From Nitrospirota bacterium (GTDB lineage Bacteria > Nitrospirota > JACRHL01): 64,000 nucleotides of DNA. Numbering within the stretch: position 1 is the first letter of the stretch; every line of letters starts with the position of its first letter. Shown here piece after piece: positions 1-11,511 of this stretch. The stretch spans positions 186,001-250,000 of the forward strand of contig JACRHL010000005.1 in the NCBI GenBank assembly GCA_016212085.1. Direction: 5' to 3'. The notes beneath the pieces were generated by a model. It did no database searches. It saw only the letters and a list, made by a program, of their open reading frames with translations, and was not told where the DNA came from. Made by a program: the position numbers and the translations under genes.

Positions 1-114
1 GGTCTCGGCGGAGACGTGGCTGAACGGCACGCCGCTGGTTGCCGGCGCCGTGGTGCCGCGGGGGGCCAGCGCGAGAACCAGGGCCAGCACGAGGGTGACG
101 GTGAGCGGGCGCAT
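1..114 (-). CDS. N-terminus of an exported protein, runs off left edge
   Basis: Only the first 38 codons are inside the window. An ATG at 112-114 (minus strand) opens a frame with a typical Sec signal peptide: Met-Arg, then a run of Leu/Val/Ala, then an Ala-Pro-Arg-Gly boundary. There is no cysteine in the visible part, so it looks like a periplasmic or secreted protein rather than a lipoprotein. It starts 9 nt after the stop of the formylglycine-enzyme-like gene and so is probably the last visible member of the ubiA-ubiD operon. The function cannot be told from what is visible. Confidence 0.6.
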   Translation of the reverse strand, partial: MRPLTVTLVLALVLALAPRGTTAPATSGVPFSHVSAET

Positions 115-123
115 GGGCGGCCG

Positions 124-981
124 TTACGGAGCCGGTTCCGCCGCCATGGCGCAGCGCACGCCCGAGTCGCGCGTGGCGGCCGTGGGCGGGAAGTAGAAGC
201 GGTAGTTGGCGCGGGACATCTGCCCCACCACCGCCCGTCGCGCCTCCGGGTCGGGAAAGTGGCCGTGGTCGCCGTAGGAGTTGCCGCGGATCACCTTGAG
301 CAACTGGGTGAACTTGTCGCTCGCGTAGGCGCTGCCGGGGTAGGCGCGATAGTAGCTGCTGGTCCATTCCCAGGCGTTGCCGATCATGTCCTCCACCCCG
401 TAGGGGCTGGCCCCCTGGGGGAAGCTGCCCACCGGCATCAGGCGGCCGTGCTCGCCACGGGAGATGTTGGCCTTCGCCTCCTCGAAGCCGTTGCCCCAGG
501 GGTAGGTGCGGCCGTCGGCGCCGCGCGCCGCCTTTTCCCACTCCGCCTCGGTGGGTAGGCGCTTGCCGAAGTGCATGCAGGCGAAGGTGGCCTGGTACCA
601 GTTGAGGCCGGTCACCGGGTAGTCTCCCATCCCTTCCGGGTAGTGGTTGTCCTCCCAGGTGGCGGGGGCGGACTGGGGTATCTCGGTCACGTCGAGGAAT
701 TGCAGGTACTCGGCGTTGGTCATCTCGTACCGGTCGATGTAGAACGCGGGCAGGTCCACGGCGTGGGCGGGGTTGGCGTCGTCGAACAGGGTGAACGGCA
801 GGCCGTAGTCGGCCACGTCGCTGGTGGCGTCGGTCTGGTCGGTGCCCATGGTGAAGGGTCCGGCGGGGATGAGCACCATGCCCGGCGAAACGCCGGCGGC
901 CTTGTGGGTCACCGGCAGGTGGGCGCACCCCGACAGGGTGAGGGTGGCCAGCGCCAGCAGGCACGCGTCGCGTAGGGTCAA
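124..981 (-). CDS. SUMF1/formylglycine-generating-enzyme-like lipoprotein
   Basis: This 285-residue product begins with a lipoprotein signal whose lipobox is LSGC (Cys about residue 19), so it should be membrane-anchored. The rest is one FGE-sulfatase (SUMF1) domain. It opens with [13 protein letters not shown], has the family motif [15 protein letters not shown] and the core GNAWEWT, and ends with GVRCAM. Members of this family oxidise a sulfatase cysteine or, more often in bacteria, serve as binding or accessory domains; which applies here cannot be told. The start is inferred as a TTG at 979-981, whose bases overlap the ubiD TGA (978-980); no ATG is suitably placed. It shares a transcript with ubiA-ubiD, but no functional link is obvious. 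Confidence 0.8.
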   Translation of the reverse strand: MTLRDACLLALATLTLSGCAHLPVTHKAAGVSPGMVLIPAGPFTMGTDQTDATSDVADYGLPFTLFDDANPAHAVDLPAFYIDRYEMTNAEYLQFLDVTEIPQSAPATWEDNHYPEGMGDYPVTGLNWYQATFACMHFGKRLPTEAEWEKAARGADGRTYPWGNGFEEAKANISRGEHGRLMPVGSFPQGASPYGVEDMIGNAWEWTSSYYRAYPGSAYASDKFTQLLKVIRGNSYGDHGHFPDPEARRAVVGQMSRANYRFYFPPTAATRDSGVRCAMAAEPAP

Positions 982-2435
982 AATCCGTACTCCTTCCAGC
1001 GGGCGGTGACGCGCGCCACCACACCGGGGTCCATGGCAATGGGGGTGCCCCACTCGCGGTGGGTTTCCGGCGGCAGCTTGCCGGTGGCGTCGATGCCCAT
1101 CTTGCTGCCCAGGCCCGACTCGGGCGAGGCGAAATCCAGGTAGTCGATGGGGGTGTTGTCGATCATCACCGTGTCGCGGATGGGGTCGACGCGGGTGGCG
1201 ATGGCCCAGATCACGTCGTTCCAGTTGCGCACGTCGATGTCGTCGTCGACGATGACGATGAACTTGGTGTACATGAACTGGCGGAGGAAGCTCCACAGCC
1301 CCATCATCACGCGCTTGGCGTGGCCGGGGTACTGCTTCCTGATGGAGACCACGGCCATGCGGTAGCTGCACGCCTCCATGGGCAGGTGCATATCCACCAC
1401 CTCCGGGTAGGCCTGCTTCAGGAACGGCACGAACACCTCGTTCAAGGCCAGCCCCAGGATGGCCGGCTCGTCCGGCGGGCGGCCGGTGTAGGTGCTGTGG
1501 TAGATGGGGTTCCTGCGGTGGGTGATACAGGTGGCGGTGAACACCGGGAAGCGCTCCACCTGGTTGTAATAGCCCGTGTGGTCGCCGTAGGGCCCCTCGT
1601 CCGCATAATCGGAAAGGGACACGTGCCCCTCGATGACGATCTCCGCCGTGGCGGGCACCTGGAGCGGCACCGTGCGGCAGTCGGTCACGTCCACCTTTTT
1701 GCCGCGCAGGAGGCCGGCGAAGTGGTATTCGGACAGGGTGTCGGGCACCGGGGTGACGGCGGCGATGGTGGTGCCCGGGTCGCAACCGATGGCGATGGCC
1801 ACCGGCACCGGCTCGGGCTTTTTTTCGCCCCACGCCTTGTGGTCCAGGGCGCCGCCCCGGTGGGCCAGCCAGCGCATGATGGCGCGCTTCCGGTCGAGGC
1901 GCTGCATGCGGTAGATGCCCAGGTTGGTGCGGCCGCCGTCGGGCCCCCGGGTGATGACCAGCGGCCAGGTGATGAGCGGCGCCGGCTCGCCGGGCCAGCA
2001 CCCCATGACCGGGATGCGGGTGAGGTCGATGGCGTCGCCCTCCAGCACCACCTCCTGGCAGGGGGCGTTTTTGACCGTCCTGGGCGGCATGTTCATCATC
2101 TGCTTGAGCAGCGGCAGCTTGCCCAGCGCGTCGCGGAAGCCCTTGGGCGGCTCCGGCTGCCTGAGGTAGGCCAGCAGCTCGCCGATCTCGCGCAGGCGGT
2201 GGCGGTCGGACTTGAGCCCCATGGCCACCCGGTCGACGGTGCCGAACAGGTTGATGAGCACCGGCATGTCGTACCCCTTGGGGTTCTCGAACAGCAGCGC
2301 CGGCCCCCCCTCGCGGATCACCCGGTAGCCGATCTCGGTCATCTCCAGGTGCGGGTCCACCGGGGTGCTGATGCGCTTGAGCTGGCCCTGGGCCTCCAGG
2401 GCGGCCATGAATTCGCGCAGGTCGTCGTAGGCCAT
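978..2435 (-). CDS. ubiD: UbiD, prenylated-FMN-dependent 3-polyprenyl-4-hydroxybenzoate decarboxylase
   Basis: The 485-residue protein has the usual UbiD length. It removes the carboxyl group from the prenylated 4-hydroxybenzoate ring in ubiquinone biosynthesis, using prenyl-FMN made by UbiX (not in this window). Recognisable family blocks are the N-terminal [14 protein letters not shown], the central [19 protein letters not shown], which belongs to the cofactor- and substrate-binding core, and the late [18 protein letters not shown]. The ATG at 2433-2435 shares one base with the ubiA stop (TAATG), so ubiA and ubiD are translationally coupled. Pairing with ubiA supports the quinone assignment over other UbiD-type decarboxylases. 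Confidence 0.93.
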   Translation of the reverse strand: MAYDDLREFMAALEAQGQLKRISTPVDPHLEMTEIGYRVIREGGPALLFENPKGYDMPVLINLFGTVDRVAMGLKSDRHRLREIGELLAYLRQPEPPKGFRDALGKLPLLKQMMNMPPRTVKNAPCQEVVLEGDAIDLTRIPVMGCWPGEPAPLITWPLVITRGPDGGRTNLGIYRMQRLDRKRAIMRWLAHRGGALDHKAWGEKKPEPVPVAIAIGCDPGTTIAAVTPVPDTLSEYHFAGLLRGKKVDVTDCRTVPLQVPATAEIVIEGHVSLSDYADEGPYGDHTGYYNQVERFPVFTATCITHRRNPIYHSTYTGRPPDEPAILGLALNEVFVPFLKQAYPEVVDMHLPMEACSYRMAVVSIRKQYPGHAKRVMMGLWSFLRQFMYTKFIVIVDDDIDVRNWNDVIWAIATRVDPIRDTVMIDNTPIDYLDFASPESGLGSKMGIDATGKLPPETHREWGTPIAMDPGVVARVTARWKEYGF

Positions 2436-3358
2436 TACGCCCCTCCCCGCAGGTCGAGCCACATGGCGGCCAGCAGCGCGGCGCCGGCGGGCACGTGGGC
2501 CTTGAACAGGGCGAACGCCTGGGGCCGGTCGAGGCCCCGCCGCACCCGCAGCCCCTGGTACGCGAAGTAGCCCGCCACGGCGGCGAGCGCCGCCAGGAAC
2601 GGGGCGCCCGCCCCCTCGCGCAGGGCCGCCCAGCCCACCAGGGCGCAGGTGGCCATGAGCAGGCCGGTCACCCACGCCCAGGCGGCGGAGCCGAACAGGA
2701 TGGCGGCGGACTTGATGCCCACCTTGATGTCGTCCTGCATGTCCTGGATGGCGTAGAGGGTGTCGTAGGCGATGGCCCAGCACACGGTGGCCAGGAACAG
2801 CAGCGCCGGGGTGAGCGCCATCTCGTCACGCACCGCCGCCCAGGCCATGAAGGTACCCCAGCCGAACGCCGCCCCCAGGAACGCCTGCGGGCAGGACACG
2901 AAGCGCTTGGTGAACGGGTACAGCACCGCCCAGCCCAGGCCCGCCGCCGAGAGGATGATGGTGAGCCGGTTCAGGTGCATGATGAGCAGGCCGCTCACGC
3001 CCACCAGCACGGCGAAGGTGAAAAGGGCGGCCCCCGCCCCCAGGCGTCCGTCCGCCAGGGGGCGGGTGCGGGTGCGTTCCACCAGCGGGTCGATGCGGCG
3101 GTCGGCAAGGTCGTTGATGGCGCAGCCGGCGGAGCGCATCAGGAAGGCCCCCGCCACGAACACCGCCACCAGCGCCAGCGGCGGGCGCCCGTGCCCGGCC
3201 AGCACCAGCGCCCACAGCGACGGGATCAACAACAGGAAGGTGCCATGGGGCCTGGTCAGGCGCATCAGGTCGGCCACCGCCCAGGCGGTGGCCAGGGGCC
3301 CGCCCGCGCGGGGCTTGTCCGATGCCTTGACGGTGCTGCTCAACGGGATTGATCTCAC
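2435..3358 (-). CDS. ubiA: UbiA, 4-hydroxybenzoate polyprenyltransferase
   Basis: This 307-residue integral membrane prenyltransferase attaches the polyprenyl tail to 4-hydroxybenzoate, the step before UbiD. The first aspartate-rich motif is [19 protein letters not shown], and a second is seen as [12 protein letters not shown]. Several long hydrophobic helices follow in the usual UbiA pattern. Before the first helix there are about 25 polar residues. The gene is first in the minus-strand set ubiA-ubiD-FGE-like-partial gene and is divergent from purQ. Confidence 0.92.
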   Translation of the reverse strand: MRSIPLSSTVKASDKPRAGGPLATAWAVADLMRLTRPHGTFLLLIPSLWALVLAGHGRPPLALVAVFVAGAFLMRSAGCAINDLADRRIDPLVERTRTRPLADGRLGAGAALFTFAVLVGVSGLLIMHLNRLTIILSAAGLGWAVLYPFTKRFVSCPQAFLGAAFGWGTFMAWAAVRDEMALTPALLFLATVCWAIAYDTLYAIQDMQDDIKVGIKSAAILFGSAAWAWVTGLLMATCALVGWAALREGAGAPFLAALAAVAGYFAYQGLRVRRGLDRPQAFALFKAHVPAGAALLAAMWLDLRGGA

Positions 3359-3450
3359 GAGGAAAAACCGGGAAACCCCGATGGTAAGGGCCGGCGCGGA
3401 AGGGAGTCAAGGCAAAGCGATTTTTGGGGCGGCGGCGGTGGGCCGGGATA

Positions 3451-3459
3451 TGTTAAAAT
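3451..3459 (+). promoter_or_regulatory. Candidate extended -10 promoter for purQLF
   Basis: TGT-TAAAAT at 3451-3459 fits an extended -10 (TGnTATAAT) in the AT-rich dip of the 217-bp ubiA/purQ divergent gap. No convincing -35 is seen, as expected for extended -10 promoters. It would leave a leader of about 110 nt before the purQ GTG. Confidence 0.35.
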
Positions 3460-3575
3460 TCTCGGACAACAACGAGATCAGACGCGGGGCGCCCCCTATG
3501 CCCGTTTCGCGGCGCGGGGGCGGCTCCGGTGGGTTAGTGGATCGGTAACACCCTCTTGCAACGGCGGATTTCCCA

Positions 3576-4273
3576 GTGACCATCGGTGTCGTCGTCTTTC
3601 CCGGATCGAACTGCGACCACGACGTGTATCACGTCATCAAGCACGTGTGTGGCGAGGATGCCCGTTTCCTCTGGCACAAGGACCGGGAGCTGTCGGGGAT
3701 CGACGGCCTGGTGCTGCCGGGCGGCTTTTCCTACGGCGACTACCTGCGCTGCGGCGCCATCGCCCGCGTGTCGCCCATCATGGCCGAGGTGCGGCGCTTC
3801 GCGGAGCAGGGGCGGCCGGTGCTGGGCATCTGCAACGGCTTCCAGGTGCTGGTGGAGGCGGGCATCCTGCCCGGCGCCCTGGTGCACAACCGCGACCAGC
3901 ACTTCATCTGCCGGCCCATGCACCTGCGCGTGGCCAGCGCCGCCTCGCCCTACACCCAGGGCTACGCCAAGGGCCAGGTGGTGAACTTCCCCATCGCCCA
4001 CGCCGACGGCAACTACCAAGCCCTGCCCGACACCATCCAGGAGCTGGAGGACAACGACCGGGTGGCCTTCCGCTACGCCCGTCCGGACGGCACCGTGGAT
4101 GACGCCGCCAACCCCAACGGCAGCATCCACAACATCGCCGGCATCCTGAACGCCGGGCGCAACGTGCTGGGGCTGATGCCCCACCCGGAACGGGCGGCGG
4201 AGCCGGAACTGGGCTGCACCGACGGCCGCGCCCTGTTCATGGGCATGATTTCCAACCTCGTGGAGCACAGCGC

Positions 4274-4277
<4 letters not shown>
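3576..4277 (+). CDS. purQ: PurQ, glutaminase subunit of FGAM synthase
   Basis: This 233-residue class I glutamine amidotransferase supplies ammonia to PurL for conversion of FGAR to FGAM in purine synthesis. Visible features are the N-terminal [12 protein letters not shown], the [13 protein letters not shown] segment, the nucleophile Cys86 in GICNGFQ, and the C-terminal His-Glu pair in MPHPERAAE. The start is a GTG at 3576. The stop overlaps the purL ATG by 4 bp. No purS lies upstream, although small-type PurL complexes normally need it. Confidence 0.95.
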
Positions 4278-6501
<2,224 letters not shown>

Positions 6502-6505
<4 letters not shown>

Positions 6506-7926
6506 ACGGCACCTGGTTCAGCCCCGAGGAGCTCCGCCACGACAAGCCCCACGAGGAGTGCGGCGTGGTGGGGATCTACAACCACCCGGAGGCCGCCAAC
6601 CTAGCCTATCTGAGCCTGTATGCCCTGCAACACCGGGGCCAGGAGGGGGCGGGCATCGTCTCCTTCGACGGCAAGGGCTTCCACGCGGTGCGCGACCAGG
6701 GCCTGGTGCCCGACATCTTCAGCCAGGCCCGCCTGCGCCGGCTCAAGGGCGCGTGGGCCATCGGCCACAACCGCTACTCCACCGCCGGCGGCGGCGGGCT
6801 GGAGAATGTCCAGCCGCTGGTGGCCAAGTCGGGCCTGGGCACCCTGGCCATGGCCCACAACGGCAACCTGACCAATGCCGACCTGCTGCGCGAGCAGCTG
6901 GAGGACGAGGGGGCCATCTTCCAGTCCACCATCGACAGCGAGGTGATCATGCACCTGGTGGCGCGCTCCCGCGAGGCCACCATGGCGCGCCGCATGATCG
7001 ACGCCCTGTGCCAGGTGAAGGGCGGCTTCTCCATCGTGTTCCTCACCGCCCAGGGGCTGGTGGCGGTGCGCGACCCGCACGGCTTCCGCCCGCTGTCCCT
7101 GGCGCGCCTTGGCGACGGCTGGGTGGTGGCGTCGGAAACCTGCGCCTTCGACCTGATCGGCGCCGAGTTCGAGCGCGACGTCCAGCCCGGCGAGATGATC
7201 ACCATCGGGCCCGACGGCATTTCGAGCTGCATGCCGTTCCCGCTCACCCCAGGGGCGTTCTGCATCTTCGAGTACATCTACTTCGCGCGGGTGGACAGCG
7301 CCATCGGCGGCCACGCCGTGTGGAGCGTGCGCAAGAACCAGGGGCGCCAGCTCGCCCTGGAGACGGCGGTGGACGCCGACATCGTGATCCCGGTTCCCGA
7401 CTCCGGCGTGGCCACCGCCATGGGTTATGCGGAGGCCTCGGGCATCCCCTACGAGATGGGCCTGATCCGCAACCACTACGTGGGGCGCACCTTCATCGAG
7501 CCGCAGAGCGCCATCCGCCACTTCGGCGTGAAGATCAAGCTCAACCCGGTGCGCGAGGTCATCGCCGGCAAGCGCGTGGTGGTGGTGGACGATTCCATCG
7601 TGCGCGGCACCACCAGCCGCAAGATCGTCGAGCTGATCCGCCGCGCCGGCGCCCGCGAGGTGCACATGCGCATCGGCTCGCCGCCCATCACCTCGCCCTG
7701 TTTTTACGGCATCGACACCCCCACCAAGGGGGAGTTGATCGCCTCCTCCAAGAGCGTGGCCGAGATCCGCGAGTACCTGGGGGCCGATTCCCTGGGGTAC
7801 CTGAGCGAGCAGGGCCTGCTGACCGCCTCGCCCAAGGTGGGCGGCGGCTACTGCACCGCCTGCTTCTCGGAGCGCTACCCCGTCAACGTCACCTTCCACA
7901 AGCCCAAGCAGGGTGGGCTGTTCTAG
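6502..7926 (+). CDS. purF: PurF, amidophosphoribosyltransferase (Fe-S, propeptide type)
   Basis: This 474-residue enzyme catalyses the first committed purine step, PRPP plus glutamine to phosphoribosylamine. The nucleophile is Cys20 in [11 protein letters not shown], preceded by a propeptide that must be removed, as in the Bacillus-type enzyme. The PRPP loop is [16 protein letters not shown]. Cysteines in the FCIFEYIYF segment, in SPCFYG and in the C-terminal [10 protein letters not shown] match the positions that hold the [4Fe-4S] cluster in the Bacillus subtilis enzyme. The GTG at 6502 overlaps the purL TGA. A palindromic repeat begins at the stop codon. Confidence 0.95.
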
Positions 7927-8094
7927 CAGGATGTTGAAAAAGTCCATCCATGGACTTTTTCAACTCGAATCCGGAACAGCGCGGTTTTCCGGATTCTCCG
8001 GATTCCAGGCACTTGCGTGCCACGGGATCCGCCGGTACATCCCTGTAGCGGGACGCGGGCTTGCCGAAAAATGGCTGTTTTTCAACAGCCTGCC
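7926..8094. repeat. Palindromic intergenic repeat, copy 1 (MITE-like)
   Basis: The element starts at the purF stop. A perfect 14-bp inverted repeat (7933-7946 with 7951-7964, loop TCCA) carries an A-run on one arm and a T-run on the other, so it could terminate transcription in both directions. The outer ends are related inverted copies: GCAGGATGTTGAAAAA at 7926 and, reversed, GCAGGCTGTTGAAAAA ending at 8094. The interior up to about 8055 aligns without large gaps to the region at 11366-11485. This is direct sequence observation; that it is mobile is inference. Confidence 0.75.
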
Positions 8095-8178
8095 AGGGTG
8101 CGGCCGCGCCGCCGCCTTGCCAAAAAAGCCGATCCGAATTAACTTCAGCGGTGCCGGGCCCACTCGCGGCGCAACCCC

Positions 8179-9219
8179 TTGCATGGAGTATCTGGCCCGT
8201 TGAGCAGGCACGTCTCGCACACCCGTTGGCACCAACTGCTGGATCGGCTCGACGCCCTCGAACGCGCCCCCAACTCCGACCTGTTGCGCGGCTTGCTGGG
8301 GTCCGTCGTGGGGCTGTTCGAGCAGGGGGCCGACCGGCGCGACCTGCGCATGGCACACCTGGCCCTGCGCGAGTCGCGGCGCGCGCTCGAGGTGTTCGCC
8401 CCCTACCGGCACGTGCCCAAGATCGCCATCTTCGGCTCCGCCCGCACCCAGCCCGACCAGCCCAGCTACCGCATGGCCGAGGCCTTCGCGCGGGAGATCG
8501 TGGCGCACGGCTTCATGGTCATCACCGGTGCCGGCGGTGGCATCATGGAGGCCGCCCAGGGTGGCGCCGGCGCCAAGCGCAGCTTCGGCCTCAACATCGA
8601 GCTGCCGTTCGAGCAGGAGGCCAACCGGTACATCGCGGGCGATCCCAAGCTGCTGGACTTCCGCTTCTTTTTCACCCGCAAGCTGTTCTTCCTCATGGAA
8701 ACCCGCGCCCTGGCCCTGTTTCCCGGCGGCTTCGGCACCCTGGACGAGGGCTTCGAGGCACTCACCCTGATCCAGACCGGCAAGGCCACGCCCATGCCCA
8801 TCGTGCTCATGGAGTCGGAGAACAGCACCTACTGGGAGGACTGGCGCGACTACATCTGCGACCACCTGCTGGGGCGCGGCCTGATCTCCGAGGAGGACCT
8901 GCGGCTGCTCGCCATCCACCACTCGGTGGAGAGCGGCGTGGGGGAGGTGCTGCGCTTCTTCCGGGTGTTCCACTCCGCCCACCGCCACAAGAACGGGGTG
9001 ACCCTGTGGACCTGGCGGCCCCTGGACGATACGGAGATCGAGCGCCTCAACGACACCTTCGCCGACATGATGAACGGGCGCGGCATCGAGCGCCTGTGCA
9101 TCCCCAACAAGCCCATCATGGACACGGACGCCGAGGTGCTGAGCTGCATCGACGTGCCCATGAACCACCGGCACCAGGGGCGCCTGCGCCAGCTCATCGA
9201 CGAGATCAACCGGCTCTAG
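8179..9219 (+). CDS. LOG-family protein (lysine-decarboxylase-like Rossmann fold)
   Basis: The 346-residue product carries the LOG-family signature PGGFGTLDEGFEALT and the nucleotide-binding segments KIAIFGSAR and ITGAGGGIMEAAQGG. LOG proteins are phosphoribohydrolases acting on nucleoside 5'-monophosphates. Here an extra N-terminal helical part (about 75 residues) and a C-terminal extension of about 100 residues make it longer than the roughly 190-residue plant-like LOGs, as in the bacterial long forms. The start is uncertain: TTG at 8179, or TTG at 8200 with GGAG 11 nt upstream. It lies one base before nth and probably shares its transcript. The substrate is not predictable. Confidence 0.8.
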   Translation: MHGVSGPLSRHVSHTRWHQLLDRLDALERAPNSDLLRGLLGSVVGLFEQGADRRDLRMAHLALRESRRALEVFAPYRHVPKIAIFGSARTQPDQPSYRMAEAFAREIVAHGFMVITGAGGGIMEAAQGGAGAKRSFGLNIELPFEQEANRYIAGDPKLLDFRFFFTRKLFFLMETRALALFPGGFGTLDEGFEALTLIQTGKATPMPIVLMESENSTYWEDWRDYICDHLLGRGLISEEDLRLLAIHHSVESGVGEVLRFFRVFHSAHRHKNGVTLWTWRPLDDTEIERLNDTFADMMNGRGIERLCIPNKPIMDTDAEVLSCIDVPMNHRHQGRLRQLIDEINRL

Positions 9220-9220
9220 G

Positions 9221-9859
9221 GTGGCCCGCGCGAAGGCCCCGGACCCGGCGCGGGTGGCGCGCGTCCTCGACACGCTGGCACGCACCTACCCGGACGCGGC
9301 ATGCGCCCTGGACTTCCGCGACCCCTACGAGCTGCTGGTGGCCACCATCCTCTCCGCCCAGTGCACCGACCGGCGGGTGAACCAGGTGACCCCCGCCCTG
9401 TTCGCCGCCTATCCCGACCCGGCGGCGCTGGCCGCGGCGGACGCGGGGGACGTGATCGAGATCATCCGCAGCACCGGCTTCTTCCGCAACAAGGCGAAGA
9501 ACATCATCGGCGCCTGCCAGGCCATCGTCGCCCGCCACGGCGGCCGGGTGCCCGGCACCCTGGAGGAATTGGTGCAACTGCCCGGCGTGGGCCGCAAGAC
9601 CGCCAACGTGGTGCTGGGCGACGCCTTCGGCGTGCCGGGTATCACCGTCGACACCCACCTGGGGCGCGTCTGCCGCCGCCTGGCCCTGACCGAAAACGAG
9701 GATCCGGTGAAGGTGGAGACCGACCTGATGCGGATCGTGCCCCGCGACCAGTGGACCGTCTTTTCCCACCAGGTCATCCACCACGGCCGCGCCCTGTGCG
9801 CCGCGCGCAAGCCCCTTTGCAGCCAATGCCCGCTGGCGCCGGACTGCCCGTCCGCATGA
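9221..9859 (+). CDS. nth: Endonuclease III (DNA glycosylase/AP lyase)
   Basis: This 212-residue base-excision repair enzyme removes oxidised pyrimidines and cleaves at abasic sites. The helix-hairpin-helix LPGVGRKTANVVLG includes the catalytic lysine, and the catalytic aspartate is in ITVDTHLGRV. The C-terminal [4Fe-4S] motif is complete: C-x6-C-x2-C-x5-C in CAARKPLCSQCPLAPDC. The start is GTG at 9221, one base after the LOG stop. The end overlaps the nuclease gene (ATGA). Confidence 0.95.
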   Translation: MARAKAPDPARVARVLDTLARTYPDAACALDFRDPYELLVATILSAQCTDRRVNQVTPALFAAYPDPAALAAADAGDVIEIIRSTGFFRNKAKNIIGACQAIVARHGGRVPGTLEELVQLPGVGRKTANVVLGDAFGVPGITVDTHLGRVCRRLALTENEDPVKVETDLMRIVPRDQWTVFSHQVIHHGRALCAARKPLCSQCPLAPDCPSA

Positions 9860-10506
9860 GCCGGGCGTGCCGCCTGCCGTGGCTGCTGGCGCTGGCCGTG
9901 CTGGCCGCGCCGGGGTACGCGGCGGCCCACGGCGTCGCCCTGGACACCCACGGCTGCCATCACGACCGCCGGGCGGGCGACTACCATTGCCACCAGGGGC
10001 CGCTGGCGGGGCGGGTGTTCCCGTCCAGGAAGGTGGCCGGGACCACCCTGTGGCTGGTTCAGCAACTGGCGGCCCAGGGGGCCGACGCGCTGGCGCTGAC
10101 GGCGGATGCCCAGGTGATCGATGGCGACACCCTGGAACTGGACGGCCGGCGCGTGCGCATCCATGGCATCGACGCGCCGGAGCGCGACCAGACCTGCCGC
10201 GCCCACGGCGCCGACACCCCCTGCGGGCAACAGGCCACCGCCGCCATGCGGGCGCTGGTGAGCGGCCACCCCGTCACCTGCGTGGTGGCCGAGGTGGACA
10301 CCTATGGCCGCCTGCTCGGCACCTGCCAAGGCGGCAACGGGGCCGATCTGGGCCGGGCCATGGTGGCCTCCGGCTGGGCCCTCGCCTTCCGCCACTTCAG
10401 CGAGCGCTACGTGCCCGACGAGGAGCGGGCGCGGGCCATGGGGGCGGGCATCTGGGCCGGGGAGTTCACGCCCCCCCGGGAGTGGCGGCGCAGCCACCCG
10501 CGTTAG
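9856..10506 (+). CDS. Secreted SNase-like nuclease with N-terminal HxCHxDRRAGxYHCH motif
   Basis: The 216-residue product has a signal peptide (about 24 residues ending AAAHG). A His/Cys-rich segment, THGCHHDRRAGDYHCHQG, follows and resembles the YHYH-type metal-binding motif often attached to bacterial exported nucleases. The C-terminal half is a staphylococcal-nuclease domain with the usual calcium and catalytic residues: DGDTLEL, RVRIHGIDAPERD (Arg, Asp, Glu) and the second arginine in VDTYGRLLG. It should cleave nucleic acids in the periplasm or outside the cell. The ATG overlaps the nth stop. Confidence 0.85.
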   Translation: MSRACRLPWLLALAVLAAPGYAAAHGVALDTHGCHHDRRAGDYHCHQGPLAGRVFPSRKVAGTTLWLVQQLAAQGADALALTADAQVIDGDTLELDGRRVRIHGIDAPERDQTCRAHGADTPCGQQATAAMRALVSGHPVTCVVAEVDTYGRLLGTCQGGNGADLGRAMVASGWALAFRHFSERYVPDEERARAMGAGIWAGEFTPPREWRRSHPR

Positions 10507-10708
10507 GGCCGTCAATTCGGTGCCGGGGCGCGTCACGCCACGCCCGCTCCAGTGTGGCCGGTGCCCTGGCGGACATCGCGAATCCGTTTCGAAAACAACC
10601 CGTTGCGTGTCCCGTTCAGGGCTGGTTCATCTTTTGCTTCGGTCCCTCCGAGAGGACCTTTGGGGATGGTCCATTGCCCGGAAAACCCTTCAGCTTGGAG
10701 GATGGGAT

Positions 10709-11359
10709 ATGGGCGGACAACACAAGGGGGGTGCCACGCTCACCCAGCTTTTCGGCGTGGGCGTCACCACCATGGTGATCGCGGCGCTGCTGCCGCCGCT
10801 GCTGGCGGGGGAGCCGGAGGCGGACGGCATTTCGCGGGCCCACTATCAAACCCGTGACATCGCCAACGCCGTCGTCAGTTTTTACCAGGACCTGGGGCGC
10901 TGGCCCACCATGGACGCCCAGGGGGGCGAGCGGCTGACGGCGCTGGTGTCGGGCATCGGCGACGCCCGGCACCTGCTGATGGGCATTTTCGGGGGCGACT
11001 CGCCCGCCGATGTGGACCTGCTCGACAACCACCTGGCACGCAACCAGCCGTCCGGCAACGGGCACTATGCCACCGACGGGCCCCGGGCCTGGCACGGGCC
11101 GTACCTGCCGGAGACCGGGCTCGACCCGTGGGGACACCCGTATGTGGTGTACATGGCGGCACTGGGCGCGGAGCGGGCGCCGGGGGCGGACAAGGCGGTG
11201 GTGCTGTCGCCCGGTCCCAACGGCATCGTCGAGACGCCCGCCCGGCTGGGCATCGCCGCGCGCTTCGGCGGCGACGACGTGGGCATGGCGTTCTACGTGC
11301 GCGACACGGACCCGCGCGAAACCGCCTTCCTGGAAGAGGTGGTCGCCGCGGCGACCTGA
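10709..11359 (+). CDS. Isolated pseudopilin-like (GspG-like) membrane-anchored protein
   Basis: The start is ATG at 10709 with GGAG 8 nt upstream. The 216-residue product has one N-terminal hydrophobic segment (TQLFGVGVTTMVIAALL), then a helical part, RDIANAVVSFYQDLGRWPT, and a C-terminal part containing LDPWGHPYVVYMA and VVLSPGPNGIVET. These resemble the alpha-helix and beta-sheet core of type II secretion major pseudopilins. The prepilin cleavage site is degenerate: G-ATLTQ instead of G-FTLIE, so the conserved Phe1 and Glu5 are missing. No secretion or pilus genes are nearby. It may be an exported protein built on the pseudopilin fold. Confidence 0.55.
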   Translation: MGGQHKGGATLTQLFGVGVTTMVIAALLPPLLAGEPEADGISRAHYQTRDIANAVVSFYQDLGRWPTMDAQGGERLTALVSGIGDARHLLMGIFGGDSPADVDLLDNHLARNQPSGNGHYATDGPRAWHGPYLPETGLDPWGHPYVVYMAALGAERAPGADKAVVLSPGPNGIVETPARLGIAARFGGDDVGMAFYVRDTDPRETAFLEEVVAAAT

Positions 11360-11365
11360 TGGGAC

Positions 11366-11490
11366 GTTGAAAAAGTCCATCCGTGTACTTTTTCAACCCG
11401 AAACCGGAACAACGGGGTTTCCCGGTCTCCCCGGATTTCAGCCGCTGGCGCGGCTTCAATCCGCCGGTACATCCTCTACCGGCGAGGCCC
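11366..11490. repeat. Palindromic intergenic repeat, copy 2
   Basis: The 32-bp palindrome at 11366-11397 matches copy 1 (7933-7964) except for a few bases, and one stem pair is lost. The following sequence stays in step with copy 1: the shared CCGCCGGTACATCC block lies 95 nt from the palindrome here and 96 nt in copy 1. The outer right end of copy 1 is not recognisable here. It sits between the convergent pseudopilin-like gene and aspS, where it could be a bidirectional terminator. Confidence 0.7.
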
Positions 11491-11511
11491 GTCAGGGCGT
11501 CCGGGACGCGG

